DNA of 39,404 nucleotides from Chromera velia (taxonomy: Eukaryota > Sar > Chromeraceae), in NCBI GenBank assembly GCA_018398765.1, contig JAHBMJ010000541.1, forward strand, positions 1 through 39,404, in the 5' to 3' direction. The notes below the pieces were generated by a model. The model worked only from the letters and a program-made list of their open reading frames with translations. It searched no databases and was not told where the DNA came from. Below are positions 1 through 19,552 of this stretch, in pieces; position 1 is the stretch's first letter, and each line of letters starts with the position of its first letter. Both the position numbers and the translations under genes were made by a program.

Positions 1-198
1 TACCTTGATGGAAGATTGGTAGAGAATGGATGGAAATGAATTAAACACTTGGTATAAAAGAAATAAAGTCAGACGATATCAGAAAGCTGATAAAAGAAAT
101 AAGGTTAAAAAGCTTGAGTAAAAAAAAAAAGTAATAGAGTTAATAAGAAAGACGGAAAATAGATTGATAGAAGGTCAAGCAATGAGTCTGATGATACA

Positions 199-232
199 CC
201 GATACAAAGCCGATTAATCGGTTCTGTATCGG
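199..232. repeat. 34-bp near-perfect palindrome
   Basis: The segment reads the same on both strands apart from a few central-arm mismatches: CCGATACA and TGTATCGG at the ends, with CCGATTAATCGG in the centre. It lies in non-coding AT-rich DNA. The TATCGG ends resemble the GGTATCGG runs in the inverted-repeat element at 17.1-17.8 kb, so it may be a remnant of a related element. Confidence 0.5.
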
Positions 233-1670
233 TTAAGGCAAAGTATGTCAAACTTGATATACTTTCAAAAATGAAAGTCTGTCAAACATGATATACTTAC
301 ACAATTGATACACTTTCACAATTGGTAACCTTTACAGGAAACAAGCATAAAATGCAACTTTAAAAAAAAAGAAAAGAAAGAATCGATTAAAAACTTGACC
401 TCGGACTAACAGAATTGAATCCCAAATCGAGTTGACTTACCTTCTGGAAGAATTGACTTGAAGCGATCTGAACCGACCTTCACTGACTTCAATAACACTG
501 AGTGAATAATTAAAAGATATATTCAACTCCAATTCTAGTTCTATTCTTCCATTTCGGCTTCGTCTGACCTACTGAGTCCGGAGGAGCACGGAACATTGTA
601 GGGTAGCTAGAACGAGCCTGAGCACTTATATATATGAATCTATTAAATGATTTTATTCCTCTAGTGACACTGAAACATTAATACTAGAATTAATATAGAG
701 CCTCGGAGCTAGACATAGAGTTAGAACTAGGGTTGGAATTCTGTTTTTAGACGCTTTATATGGTAAGTTGGTGGTTCTTAGAACGGTGTATGATGCTAGA
801 CTGGTAGTATGCTGATAATATCAATTAATTATGCCTATACAGAATCATGTATGCATGAAAAACTGTAAGTAATTATTCATATCAAATCATTAATCTGCTC
901 ATACAACCCTGGACTACCCGGACCCTCCGCAGCCTACCCATCCTCCCTCCTACATCATGAATCCTCCATGCATGCAGGCATAGGCTTACACAAGCCTTAT
1001 CAATCAATCAAATGGTCCACGCCCCCACCTACCCACCCACGGTGACCCACCCCATGCAGCCAGCCCATCCCACTCCCTTCCAAGCCCGATCAGGAAGTAA
1101 GAACGTTGCGCTGCATCGCATCGAAAAGATCCAAGGAAGATTTATCATGCAGTACACACAGAAAAGAGATCAGAAGAGAGGGACCCTTCATGGCAAGTCA
1201 CTCACTTCTATAAGAATTCGTATTTATTCATTCATTCACACTTATTCATTCATTTATACAGTCAATGCGGTGCGGTGCAGTGATAGAAAGGGACAGGGCC
1301 TGGGAGAGAGAGACAAAAAGACAAAGTGAGTAACAGTTTTTGTTTCCCTTTCTTTCCATTTGCCTGCCTAGGTATATTCAATGATTCATCATCCCTCAGT
1401 CCCCCCTTCATTCTCAGTATCCAAAATTTTTCTTCTGTCTTTCTTTCGATCGCTCCGTTCTTCTTTTTGTAATATCGGATTCGCTGGCAAAGGGAAAAGG
1501 AGGAGGGTCTGTTGCAAGTAAGCAACAGGGAAGAAAGACAAGAGTGAGGAGAGGGAACAATATGCAAGAAAGAGCCTACCATCCTTCATCGTCCTTCATC
1601 CCCCCTTTTTGTTTTCTTCCCCCCTTCATATCTGACAATTTGCCTGTTTGTCTGTCAGTCCGCCTCTTGG

Positions 1671-1739
1671 AAGGAAGGAAGGAAGGAAAGAAGGAAGGAA
1701 GGAAGGAAGGAAGGAAGGAAGGAAAAAAAGAAAGATAGT

Positions 1740-1772
<33 letters not shown>
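1671..1772. repeat. GGAA microsatellite followed by GA microsatellite
   Basis: A (GGAA)n tract runs into a (GA)n tract. It produces Lys/Glu/Arg-rich spurious open frames. Confidence 0.9.
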
Positions 1773-1777
<5 letters not shown>

Positions 1778-2485
1778 CAAAACGGACGGTGGGTGCATGA
1801 GGATAAAAAAGGACAAAAGCATGGCGAAGCAGGTCGAGCCTAGTAACTATCCCTAACTAGGCCCTTCACTCCATAAATTTAAAAAAAAAGAAAGTTTCGA
1901 TCCGATCGATTTTTTATTTTTTTTATATTTATCAATCAAAAAACATCTTTTTTTTATCTAACATCTCGTGCAAGACTCTTGGCAGTCTCTTGTAACACTT
2001 GAACAACAGCTGTCTGCGTGTTGACTGTCATGATAAATAAATAAAAAATCATTTAAAAAAATCCGATCTTTTATTTTTTTTATGTAGTGCAGCCTAGAGT
2101 GCAGCCTAGATCCCTAATTATAAATAATTTTTCTCTTTTATTTTTTTAGTAGAAGCCTTGTATGCTTTAAAGCTATAGCTTTAAAGTAATGCATTATAAC
2201 CCAAATGAACTTTAAAAAACCTTTATGACAACACAGGTGGCTGCGTACACCTACTTAGACTTTGATAAGTTAAGCACTTTAAAAATTTTCTACATGTTGG
2301 CTTTCCTAACTTAAAGTTGAATCGTTTTTTTTTCTAATTCTCCTCCATATCTTTTCTCTTTTCTACTGGTCAGACTCGGTGAGGCGGCAAGTATTCTTTC
2401 CGCTAAGGTTCGGGGCAATATCTCGCACAAAAAAGTTGCCTGCAGAAACAACGAGAAGACAAAGAAAAAACAATTCTGAAGCTTT

Positions 2486-2613
2486 TGAAAAAAAAAAGAG
2501 GAGGAGGCGGAGGCGGAGGCGGAGGCGGAGGAGGAGGAGGAGGAGAAGAAGAAGAAGAAGGAGAAGGAGGAGAAGAAGAAGAAGAAGAAGGAAGAAGAAG
2601 AAGAAGAAGAAGA
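2486..2613. repeat. Purine triplet repeat (GGA/GAA/GGC)n
   Basis: An almost pure purine tract of about 125 bp made of GGA, GAA and GGC triplets. All frames are open through it in both directions, giving poly-Arg, poly-Ser and poly-Leu frames that are not genes. Confidence 0.9.
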
Positions 2614-2804
2614 TGGGGGTAGCATGCACTTTCACGTAGAAGTTTCACACATGCATCCATTCAACCTTGAAGGGGTCATACAGACGCATTTTAAGAATCC
2701 GAAAATTTGTAAGGAGCAGTACTGAGGAATCTTTACTCATTATTCGAAGACCCCCATGGCTGCTCCAGATAGATGGAAAAGGAAGGGAGCCCCCCCTGGC
2801 TGCT

Positions 2805-12851
<10,047 letters not shown>

Positions 12852-13489
12852 CAGCTAGTGAGGATGTCTAGTGTAGGCACACGGTGGAAGGGCAGAACGT
12901 GGGGCATGCATCCAAACTCATCGAAGTCTCTGAGAGGAGACGGCAAATCATCCTGCATGGCTCTTTCGCGTTGTCTGCTTTGACCCAATCTCTGACACAA
13001 GAGTCGCGTTTAAAAATCAAATAAGGGGCCGAAAGACACAATTCACGACCAAACTCTGCCTGTGGCCTTATGGAAGAGTCCTTGCGTCTTCGATTCGTAT
13101 CAGGTTCTGTTGTCTTTCTCACCGATTTGGTCTGATGTGTGCAATTGCATGCATCTGCCGTCTCCATGCATGCATCCGTCTCCATGCACGAACTGCATTG
13201 CCGTCTCCATCTCCCATGCACGTGCGGCGAAAACGCTTCGTTATTCTGTTCGGTGTTTCCAGGGACGTATCTGATACAGCTTCAAAAGTGCAGATGGACG
13301 AAAGCCACCATGATGCTGCTTCATTAGAATACCTCCTATAGTCTCTTCTTTGCGTATACATAGCCGATACACCCAGAACGGCCGTTCGCCTTTCTCCTGT
13401 ACAAGCCCTCCGAAGTTGTCGCTTGTCATTTCCCTGGACACGCCCACCATCTCCTTGGAAGGCGACGAGGACAAGACTGTGCAGTGGCC
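12852..13489. promoter_or_regulatory. Shared divergent promoter region with TGCATGCA motifs
   Basis: This 638-bp gap separates the start codons of the minus-strand RAP gene and the plus-strand dioxygenase gene. TGCATGCA occurs at 13146-13153 and 13167-13174, each followed by a CCGTCTCCATG-like string, and partial copies (CATGCACG) follow to about 13225. The copies are spaced roughly 20 bp apart. In apicomplexans TGCATGCA-type motifs are promoter elements bound by AP2-family factors (family knowledge); a role here is inference. No TATA box stands out. Confidence 0.45.
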
Positions 13490-16400
13490 ATGGAGACCGC
13501 CCCCCTCTCTGCAGATGCCCTCCGTTCCCTAGTGGAGAGCGTCTCTATAGATGAGGAGACGGTGGAGACCTTCCGACGAGACGGCATCGTGCACTTGAAG
13601 TGAGTGAGGACGATTATTTGTCGTGGGGTATTACTGGGCAGGAGTATGTGTGTGGTCTTGGGGGGGGGGGGAGACCTTAGCTGTGTCTCCGCATACATGG
13701 AAGTTCTTTGAGTGCGTGTAAGTATACAGTCGTCTCATTCCTCCCATGCACCGCTGTTCTGTGTCTGGCTGGTGCAGGCAGGTGTTGTCCCCTGAACAAG
13801 TTGAGTCCGTGCGAGCGGCCGCCAATGAGGCCGTCGCAAATCCCGGTCCGCTTGCTGAGCTGATCCGAGCAGACACGAACTGGGAGAATTTGTACGAACA
13901 GAACGGGAATGGGAAGGGAGAAGAGGATAAGGAAGGGACCGGAAAGAAGCTGTCTGTCGACTGGGAGTCGGTGGAGATGTTCCAAGACCTGGAGATGCAC
14001 TGCCGTCTCCCGTCCTTCCGCCGTCTCGTGGCGGAGCTTCCATGTGGTGGCATCTTAGCTCGGTTAGCCGGGTCGAGTCGTGTCTGTTTCTTCTACGACC
14101 ACCTGATCATCAAGAGGGGGGGGACGAAGAAGGAAATTCCGTTCCATCAAGACTTGCCTTACTGGAAGGTGCGTCGGGTCTCTCGGCTGTGTCTCTCTGT
14201 CGGTGTGTTTTGTGTCTGTGCAAGTCCATCCTTTTTTTTGTGTTTCTTCCTGTTTCTTTCCCCTTTTTTTGTGAGATGGGCCGTTAAAAAAAAAGGAAGC
14301 GAAGATCATCTCTGCACAATCAAAGGAAATCAGATCAGAGCAGATCAGGTGAAGTGGAGCCGAGTCCATTCATCTTGATTGTTGTTTTCTCCTCTCTTCC
14401 CCCGTCTCTCCGTGCCAATTCCCGTCTCTCCGTGTCCGAATCAAATCGCGTGGTTGGCCTCCCTTCTTCACCTTTTTCTTTCTGGATGGATGGATGGATG
14501 GATGGATGGAGTGATGGGTGATCCAGGTGAAAGACCCGAATGTGTTCACTGCCTGGATACCTCTCGATCCTATGCCTGAGGAGGATGCGGTGGAGTTTGT
14601 GGCCTCATCACATAGGTGGGCTTGTTGGTGTGGTTTTGTTTGTGTGTGTGGGTTTGACTTTGAGGGTGGATGGCGAAGTGTGCATTTGTCTGTGTCTACA
14701 TGGGTTTCTGTAGGCGCTTGTGTGTGTCTGTGTCGGTCTGTGTTTCGGTTTCGGTCTATGTGTGATTTTGCGCGTGGGTCTATATAAACGTCTGTTTGAG
14801 TTTTGCGTTTGGGTTTCGGTAAGTTTTTTGAGGGGTTCCTGTTTAGGTCTATCCCTCGCTTTGGCTCAAGGAGTTGTATTTGGGTCTGTGTCTGTGTCTG
14901 GGCTTGTCTCTCGGGTTGGGTTTGCGTCTGTGTGTTGTTTGTGTATTTGTTTTTCTCTTGGAATCGGTGTGTGTTGTTTGTGTCTTTGTGTGTCTCTGGG
15001 TCTGGGTTTGTGACTGTGTGTTGTTTGTTTCTTTGCTTGTCCCTGGTTTGCGTTTGTGTCTGTGTGTTGTTTGTTTCTTTGTTTGTCTCTGGTTTGCGTT
15101 TGTCTCTGTGTGTTGTTTGTGCATTTGTTTGTCTCTGTCTATGGGGTTGTGTCTGTGTGTTGTTTGTGGCTTAAAGTTTGTGCGTGTATTTGTTTCTCTC
15201 TGGGTTTGGGCTTTTGCTTCTTTGTTTGTGTCTGGGTTTGGATTTGTGTGTTCTTTATGTCTCTGTTTGCCTCTGGTTTGGGTTTGTCTCTGGGTTTGGG
15301 GTTGTTTTTGTGTGTTGTTTGTGTCTAGTTTGTGTGTGTCTTTGTTTGTCTCTGGGTTTGGGCTTTTGCTTCTTTGTTTGTGTCTGGGTTTGGGTTGTTG
15401 GTCTGTGGGTTTGGGTTTGTGTCTGTGTGTTGTTTGTGTCTTTGTGTGTGTCTGGGTTTGTCTCTGGGTTTGTGTGTGTGCTTCACTTTTGGTTTGTATT
15501 GTGCTCTGTGTTTCACAGGAAAGCGTGTTATTTTGTGCTTGGTGATCATAAATTGTTCCTAGTTGGGGGCGGTGAGGGGGGAATTTGGTTGTGCCCGAGC
15601 GTTTGTCCAGGGGAATGCCTAAGGTGTTTGGGGGGATTTGTGACTGGGACGACCTGAGCATGTGCCATTGCAGAGGGTCGAATGGCTGTTTTGTCGGGGA
15701 CCGACCGGGTGAATCACGGAAGGGGTTGAGCATCGGAGGGGCGAGCTCGCAGGCAGATGGTCTGATTTCGCTGTCTGACTTGTTTACGGGCTGTTGACGC
15801 ATCAATTTTCCAAGCCGTCATGTGTGTCCGGCTACTGTGTGACATCCTCCTCCTCGGACATACACTCTCGAATGAATGAATGGATCCGCATCCATGGGTT
15901 GTGAGTGCGTTCAGGTGGGGCCTGTTCCGGCCTCGGCATTTCGTTGACCAGTCTGACTACGAGGGTGAGTCGGTCTTCCGCCTCTTTGCTGCGGCTGTGT
16001 GTTTCTTTGTGTGTCGACTGCTGAGAAAATTCCATGCGGCTGCTTGAAAAAGTTAGAGGACTCTAAGACCGATATGTTGACGCACACAAGGAGTCGTGTA
16101 GAGGGTTTCAGGTGGAATTGGATGCAGATGGCAGGCTGTGTCTGGTGATATGATTTCGCTTTTGGAAGGGCAAGTTCCTTTGTCGTTTGAATCGGTGACA
16201 AAGAGAAGTCAAAGAGTACCGAATCGTTCGGAAGGACACGAATTGATCCGCAAACTTCGTGTTGCTTTCATGTGAATGAATGAATGTGTTCAGGCGTCTC
16301 TGACCTCCCTCCAATGCCGGACATCAAGGAAATGAGAGCCGAGGGGAAAGCGAAGGCCCTCAGGTTCGGCGTACAACCCGGAGACCTTCTCTGCTTTGAC

Positions 16401-16928
16401 GCACGCATCGTGCACGGGTCCCCCGGGAACAGCCAGACAGACGGGCAGAAGCAGAGACGGCTGGCTCTCCGGTCAGGCTCCAAGAAGTCATCCTACTTGC
16501 AACTCTGCATTTTCCTCTTTTTTTCTCGAGATGGCTTCAGGTACGGCAGTGCGATTCTACGCGTCAATTATGAAAAGAAGAGCCGAAATAGAGGGCAGTG
16601 GTGACCAAGTGGAGGCACGCAAACAGTAGCGTCGATCGCTCAGCATCTAGTACAGCTGTGTGTCTGGAGAGAAGTCGCATTTTGCACCTGAGTGCTGCAT
16701 TTCCGATTCTGTGTGTGGCAATGCAGATTTGCAGGAGACGGGCACACGTACGTTGACCACGGGAGGGAGACGGCAGTGCCCACAGAGGCCGTGACGAATG
16801 CCGCAGGTCTGAAGACAGGGGACCCTCTTTGGAGTGCCCCTCTTTTCTTCCCTCTCGTGTGGCCCCCCGAGGACGCAGTAAAGAATGAAAAGCGCTTCGC
16901 ACCACCACTTGTTCAGAAGCTGCAATAG
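13490..16928 (+). CDS. Phytanoyl-CoA dioxygenase (PhyH) family protein
   Basis: Six exons: 13490-13599, 13778-14168, 14527-14615, 15674-15708, 16294-16471 and 16727-16928. They sum to 1005 nt, exactly 335 codons with the TAG stop, and all phases match. The family uses Fe(II), 2-oxoglutarate and O2 to hydroxylate substrates such as phytanoyl-CoA. The N-terminus has the usual VETFRRDGIVHLK opening. The facial-triad HxD is HQD at residues 160-162, in FHQDLPYW. The core strand FTAWIPLDP and SSHR follow. The distal His is H249 in IVHGSPG, and the 2-oxoglutarate Arg is probably R264 in RRLALRF. The end (FAGDGHTYV, then PLFFPLVWPPED) is also typical. The length is normal for the family and no targeting peptide is obvious. 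The substrate cannot be told from sequence. The fourth exon is only 35 nt and is the least certain. AATAAA at 16973 could be a polyadenylation signal. Confidence 0.88.
14482..14510. repeat. (GGAT)n microsatellite next to a 3' splice site
   Basis: About six GGAT units lie 15 bp upstream of the acceptor of dioxygenase exon 3, within the usual polypyrimidine or branch region. Confidence 0.85.
14630..15500 (+). repeat. Degenerate GT/CT-rich minisatellite filling an intron
   Basis: About 870 bp built of variants of TGTGTCTGTGTGTTGTTTG and TCTCTGGGTTTGGGCTTTTG. A longer unit of about 150 bp recurs (compare 15190-15250 with 15342-15400). It sits in the intron between exons 3 and 4 of the dioxygenase gene. 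It leaves long open frames on both strands (Cys/Leu/Val-rich on plus; Gln/Thr/Lys-rich on minus), which are repeat artefacts. Confidence 0.85.
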
Positions 16929-17109
16929 CTAGTGCAATGGGCTTTTAGCAGGCTTTCTTGAACTATTTTTAGAATAAAGTGCACGTACCCCCATGTGCAT
17001 GCAGATTAATTTGGATTTTTTGAAGAATCTTCAAGACTAAAAAACTTTCAGAATTAAGTTCATCTGTTTCTATGTCTGTTTTTTATTTTTTTGAACCTTA
17101 CTCGACTTT

Positions 17110-18064
17110 GTAAAACACCTGTAGTTACATGTGTGCTAGGCGCGGCGCAGTGTTGTTAAGTCTCGGTACTTTCGGTACCTCGGTACCAGAGGGGGGGTCG
17201 GTATCGGATTTCGGATCGGATCTTTCGGTGCCAACCTAAATGACTCTCAAACTTAAAAATCACATGTAGTCTGATGTTATAATATCATTTAAACACATTT
17301 CATAAAACAAAATAAACAAAATACAATGATAAATTAAAATTAAGAAAGTCTTTTCTAGCTTTTTTGATTGATCCGCGACTTCTGTCTTCTGGAACGGTCT
17401 ATGGATTGGATCTTGTTTTTTTTGTGGTGGTGCACGTGTGCAGCCCCAAAATTCATGTAAGGAGACGGTGATGCTTCAGATGGCAGTTCTGCATCCATGT
17501 GAGGATACGCGAGATACACACAATGCGCGGCCCAGGGCCCGCACGCCGCAGCCCATACAGGCGCGCGCCCCCCCCTCGCGCTTCAAATTAGACATCAAAA
17601 GTTTGTGCTAGTCATCTTTGAGCATTCCAGTGTTGTAACGGCATATAAACAGTCTGTAAAGAGTTCTAAAAACCTGTTTAGAATATGTAAAAAAGCCGGT
17701 ACTGAAAGTACCGAAAAGGTACCGAAAGTACCGAAAAATTTCGGATCAGGGGGTCGGTATCGGATTTCGGTACTTAGGTTTGTCGGGACTTAACAACTCT
17801 GTGCGGCGGCGAGACTCAGGCGCCGCACATATATTCGCACATAGAATGAAACAAAAATTGATTATACCAATTTTTTTTCCAGCTAGTGTATGGACCAGCA
17901 GCATGGTGCTAAAAGCTAGGCCAAAAGAGAAAAAGTCATATTTGAGTCTCAAAGTTATTTTCTTATCCAAAGTTATTTTTCTAAGACTCTAAGTTGGGGA
18001 GGCCTATTTTTTCTCTCTCTTTTTTTTGTGTGTGTGCGGGCGGCGGGCCTAGCACGTGTTTTGC
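17110..18064. mobile_element. Nested inverted-repeat element, non-autonomous
   Basis: An outer pair of inverted ends, AAAACAC...GTGCTAGGC at 17112-17141 and its reverse complement near 18048-18063, encloses an inner pair. The inner pair is CGGCGCAGTGTTGTTAAGTC at 17143-17162 against the reverse complement of 17787-17808. Inside are several GGTACCGA / TCGGTACC palindromes and paired GGTCGGTATCGGATTTCGG strings (about 17197 and 17753). No transposase frame is present, so this looks like one or two nested non-autonomous terminal-inverted-repeat elements. Element boundaries and target duplications are not clear. Confidence 0.55.
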
Positions 18065-18136
18065 ACTGTTTAACAAAAATAATTACTAAAACAAAGAGGA
18101 AGACCCCCCCTACATGCAGATTGTTGTTTGTTAGCG

Positions 18137-18254
18137 GCCTGGGAAACCAGGCGGGCCACAGGGTATGGTCTGAGCCTCAGCGATGAGGCACACCCCCCTG
18201 CCGTTTGCGGGGGCGACCTCTATAAGACAAAACGGCAACAGTGCTCTAGGGCAC
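18137..18254 (+). ncRNA. Candidate structured RNA: cluster of hairpins with GNRA loops
   Basis: Four hairpins stand in a row. H1 is GCCTGG-GAAA-CCAGGC (18137-18152). H2 is GCCTCA-GCGA-TGAGGC (18174-18189). H3 is a GC-rich stem of about 7 bp with a CGTTT loop (18195-18213). H4 is GTGC/GCAC (18241-18254). Both H1 and H2 have GNRA tetraloops only if read on the plus strand. TGCCGTTT at 18199-18206, covering the H3 loop, is perfectly complementary to AAACGGCA at 18231-18238. That allows a pseudoknot or an alternative stem. It matches no tRNA, 5S, snRNA or ribozyme that I recognise. No coding frame explains it. Confidence 0.4.
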
Positions 18255-18259
18255 CACTA

Positions 18260-19341
18260 ATCACTAATATTCAATTAACACTTAAAATGCTAAATACCAC
18301 TGCTAAGTAATTCTTAAAACCTAGCTTAAAACTACTTAAAACAAACTTTTAGCACTAAAGTGTGAGCTATATAATACTATATAATTCTAGATGAAAAATG
18401 ATCTAGAAAATGATAAGATCAATAGAGATCTAAAAGCATCTAACGGTGACTGACACCAGTTTAGTAGGTAGTTTAGTAGTTTACATCAGATCTATGATTA
18501 AAATGACTGTGAAAAATGTTTTTGCTATCATACATGCATATATACATATCACATGTGCAAACATATAGATATGCAAAATGTAATTAATTCTCCGTCTTGC
18601 ATGTGACTCCCAAAATAGCTTCCAAATTAAACCAAATCTGATCGAATGACGGGTATACAACATTTTCAGACGATAGGTTTTAGACAGAAAGGCAAAGAAG
18701 GTAGAACGGAACAATAACGAAAGAATCAAATGGCGTATGGCAAATAAGCCGCAAATTAAGAGAGAGAAGAAACACACGGAGTGTAAGCACTGAGCAGAAG
18801 AAGCACACGGCGATTTAGACAATGTTACCGGAATAATTCAACGTACAGGTCTGTCTCTCCTGTCGAGATGCAATTGGACAAAAGAGGTGACATGGGCGTG
18901 TTGAACTATGTCAATTCGAAGCGTGCACGTATCTGATTTACCCGCATTCTTTTCGACAAATCCAACTTCAACTCAATTTCAGGGGAGGGGGAAACAGACA
19001 AAAAAGAAAATTATTTGTCAAACGGGACGGAGTAAATCGACACAAGAAGGGCTGTGGGGCTGTGAGAAGGGCAAAAGCAAAAAAACAAAAACCAACACAG
19101 ATCAGCAGTAGTCATAACGCCGGAAGAAAGGGAGCCGACACCCCCAGAAGGGAAAGATGGCCAACAAAAGATTTGAAAAAAGAGAAATGACAGAAAAACA
19201 AAACACAGAAATTGTAAAGAGGTAATAATCCTCTCCGCGCATGTCCCACCCCTTCAAGCAACAAAAGAAGAAAGAGAAGGAAAAGGAAGGAGGGAGCAAG
19301 GCAGGCAAACAGAGAGAGCGAGAGGGAGAGAGAGAGAGGGG

Positions 19342-19391
<50 letters not shown>

Positions 19392-19552
19392 CTGCAATAA
19401 GGAATCACTTGCATGGGACGTACAACAGAGTCATCCCAACAGACGACCGAGGGAGGATCTCTCGATCATCGGAAAGGTTGCATGAGGATCAGCACTGCGT
19501 GTCCTTCTCTTCAGGACTGTAGATGCAGATAAACGCTGGACATTGTGCTTGC
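18260..19552. other. Intergenic region between convergent genes
   Basis: AT-rich DNA to about 18.85 kb, then moderately GC-balanced DNA with no supported exon. A (GA)n microsatellite lies at 19311-19390. The stretch next to 19553 should include the 3' untranslated region of the J-domain gene. Confidence 0.6.
19311..19390. repeat. (GA)n microsatellite
   Basis: Nearly pure GA dinucleotides with a short G run, downstream of the J-domain gene stop. Confidence 0.9.

Larger units (their letters stand above)
1..2804. other. Intergenic region without a supported gene
   Basis: AT-rich DNA with poly-A/T runs, short microsatellites and many stops in all frames. The open frames present are built from simple repeats (GGAA, GA, GGA/GAA) and have no recognisable protein. 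A short direct duplication of the 12-mer GTGCAGCCTAGA lies near 2087-2110. The right part may hold the 3' untranslated region or a last exon of the minus-strand RAP gene that ends near 2805, because that gene's last clear exon has a possible donor at 2912. Confidence 0.6.

Noticed and set aside
2363-2660. Poly-Leu, poly-Ser and poly-Arg open frames on both strands
   Set aside because: Produced by the GGA/GAA triplet repeat; no unique sequence of protein character.
14849-15805. 318-codon minus-strand open frame rich in Thr, Gln and Lys
   Set aside because: It is the reverse reading of the GT-rich minisatellite in a dioxygenase intron and covers a plus-strand exon.
16531-16605. Possible extra dioxygenase exon (TAVRFYASI reading) after TTCAG
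   Set aside because: Direct joining of 16471 to 16727 gives RRLALRFAGDG, the family's normal sequence, and the correct total phase; inserting this piece breaks it.
18481-18822. 113-codon minus-strand open frame with hydrophobic stretches
   Set aside because: It lies in AT-rich intergenic DNA with no splice context or family resemblance; composition alone explains the hydrophobic residues.
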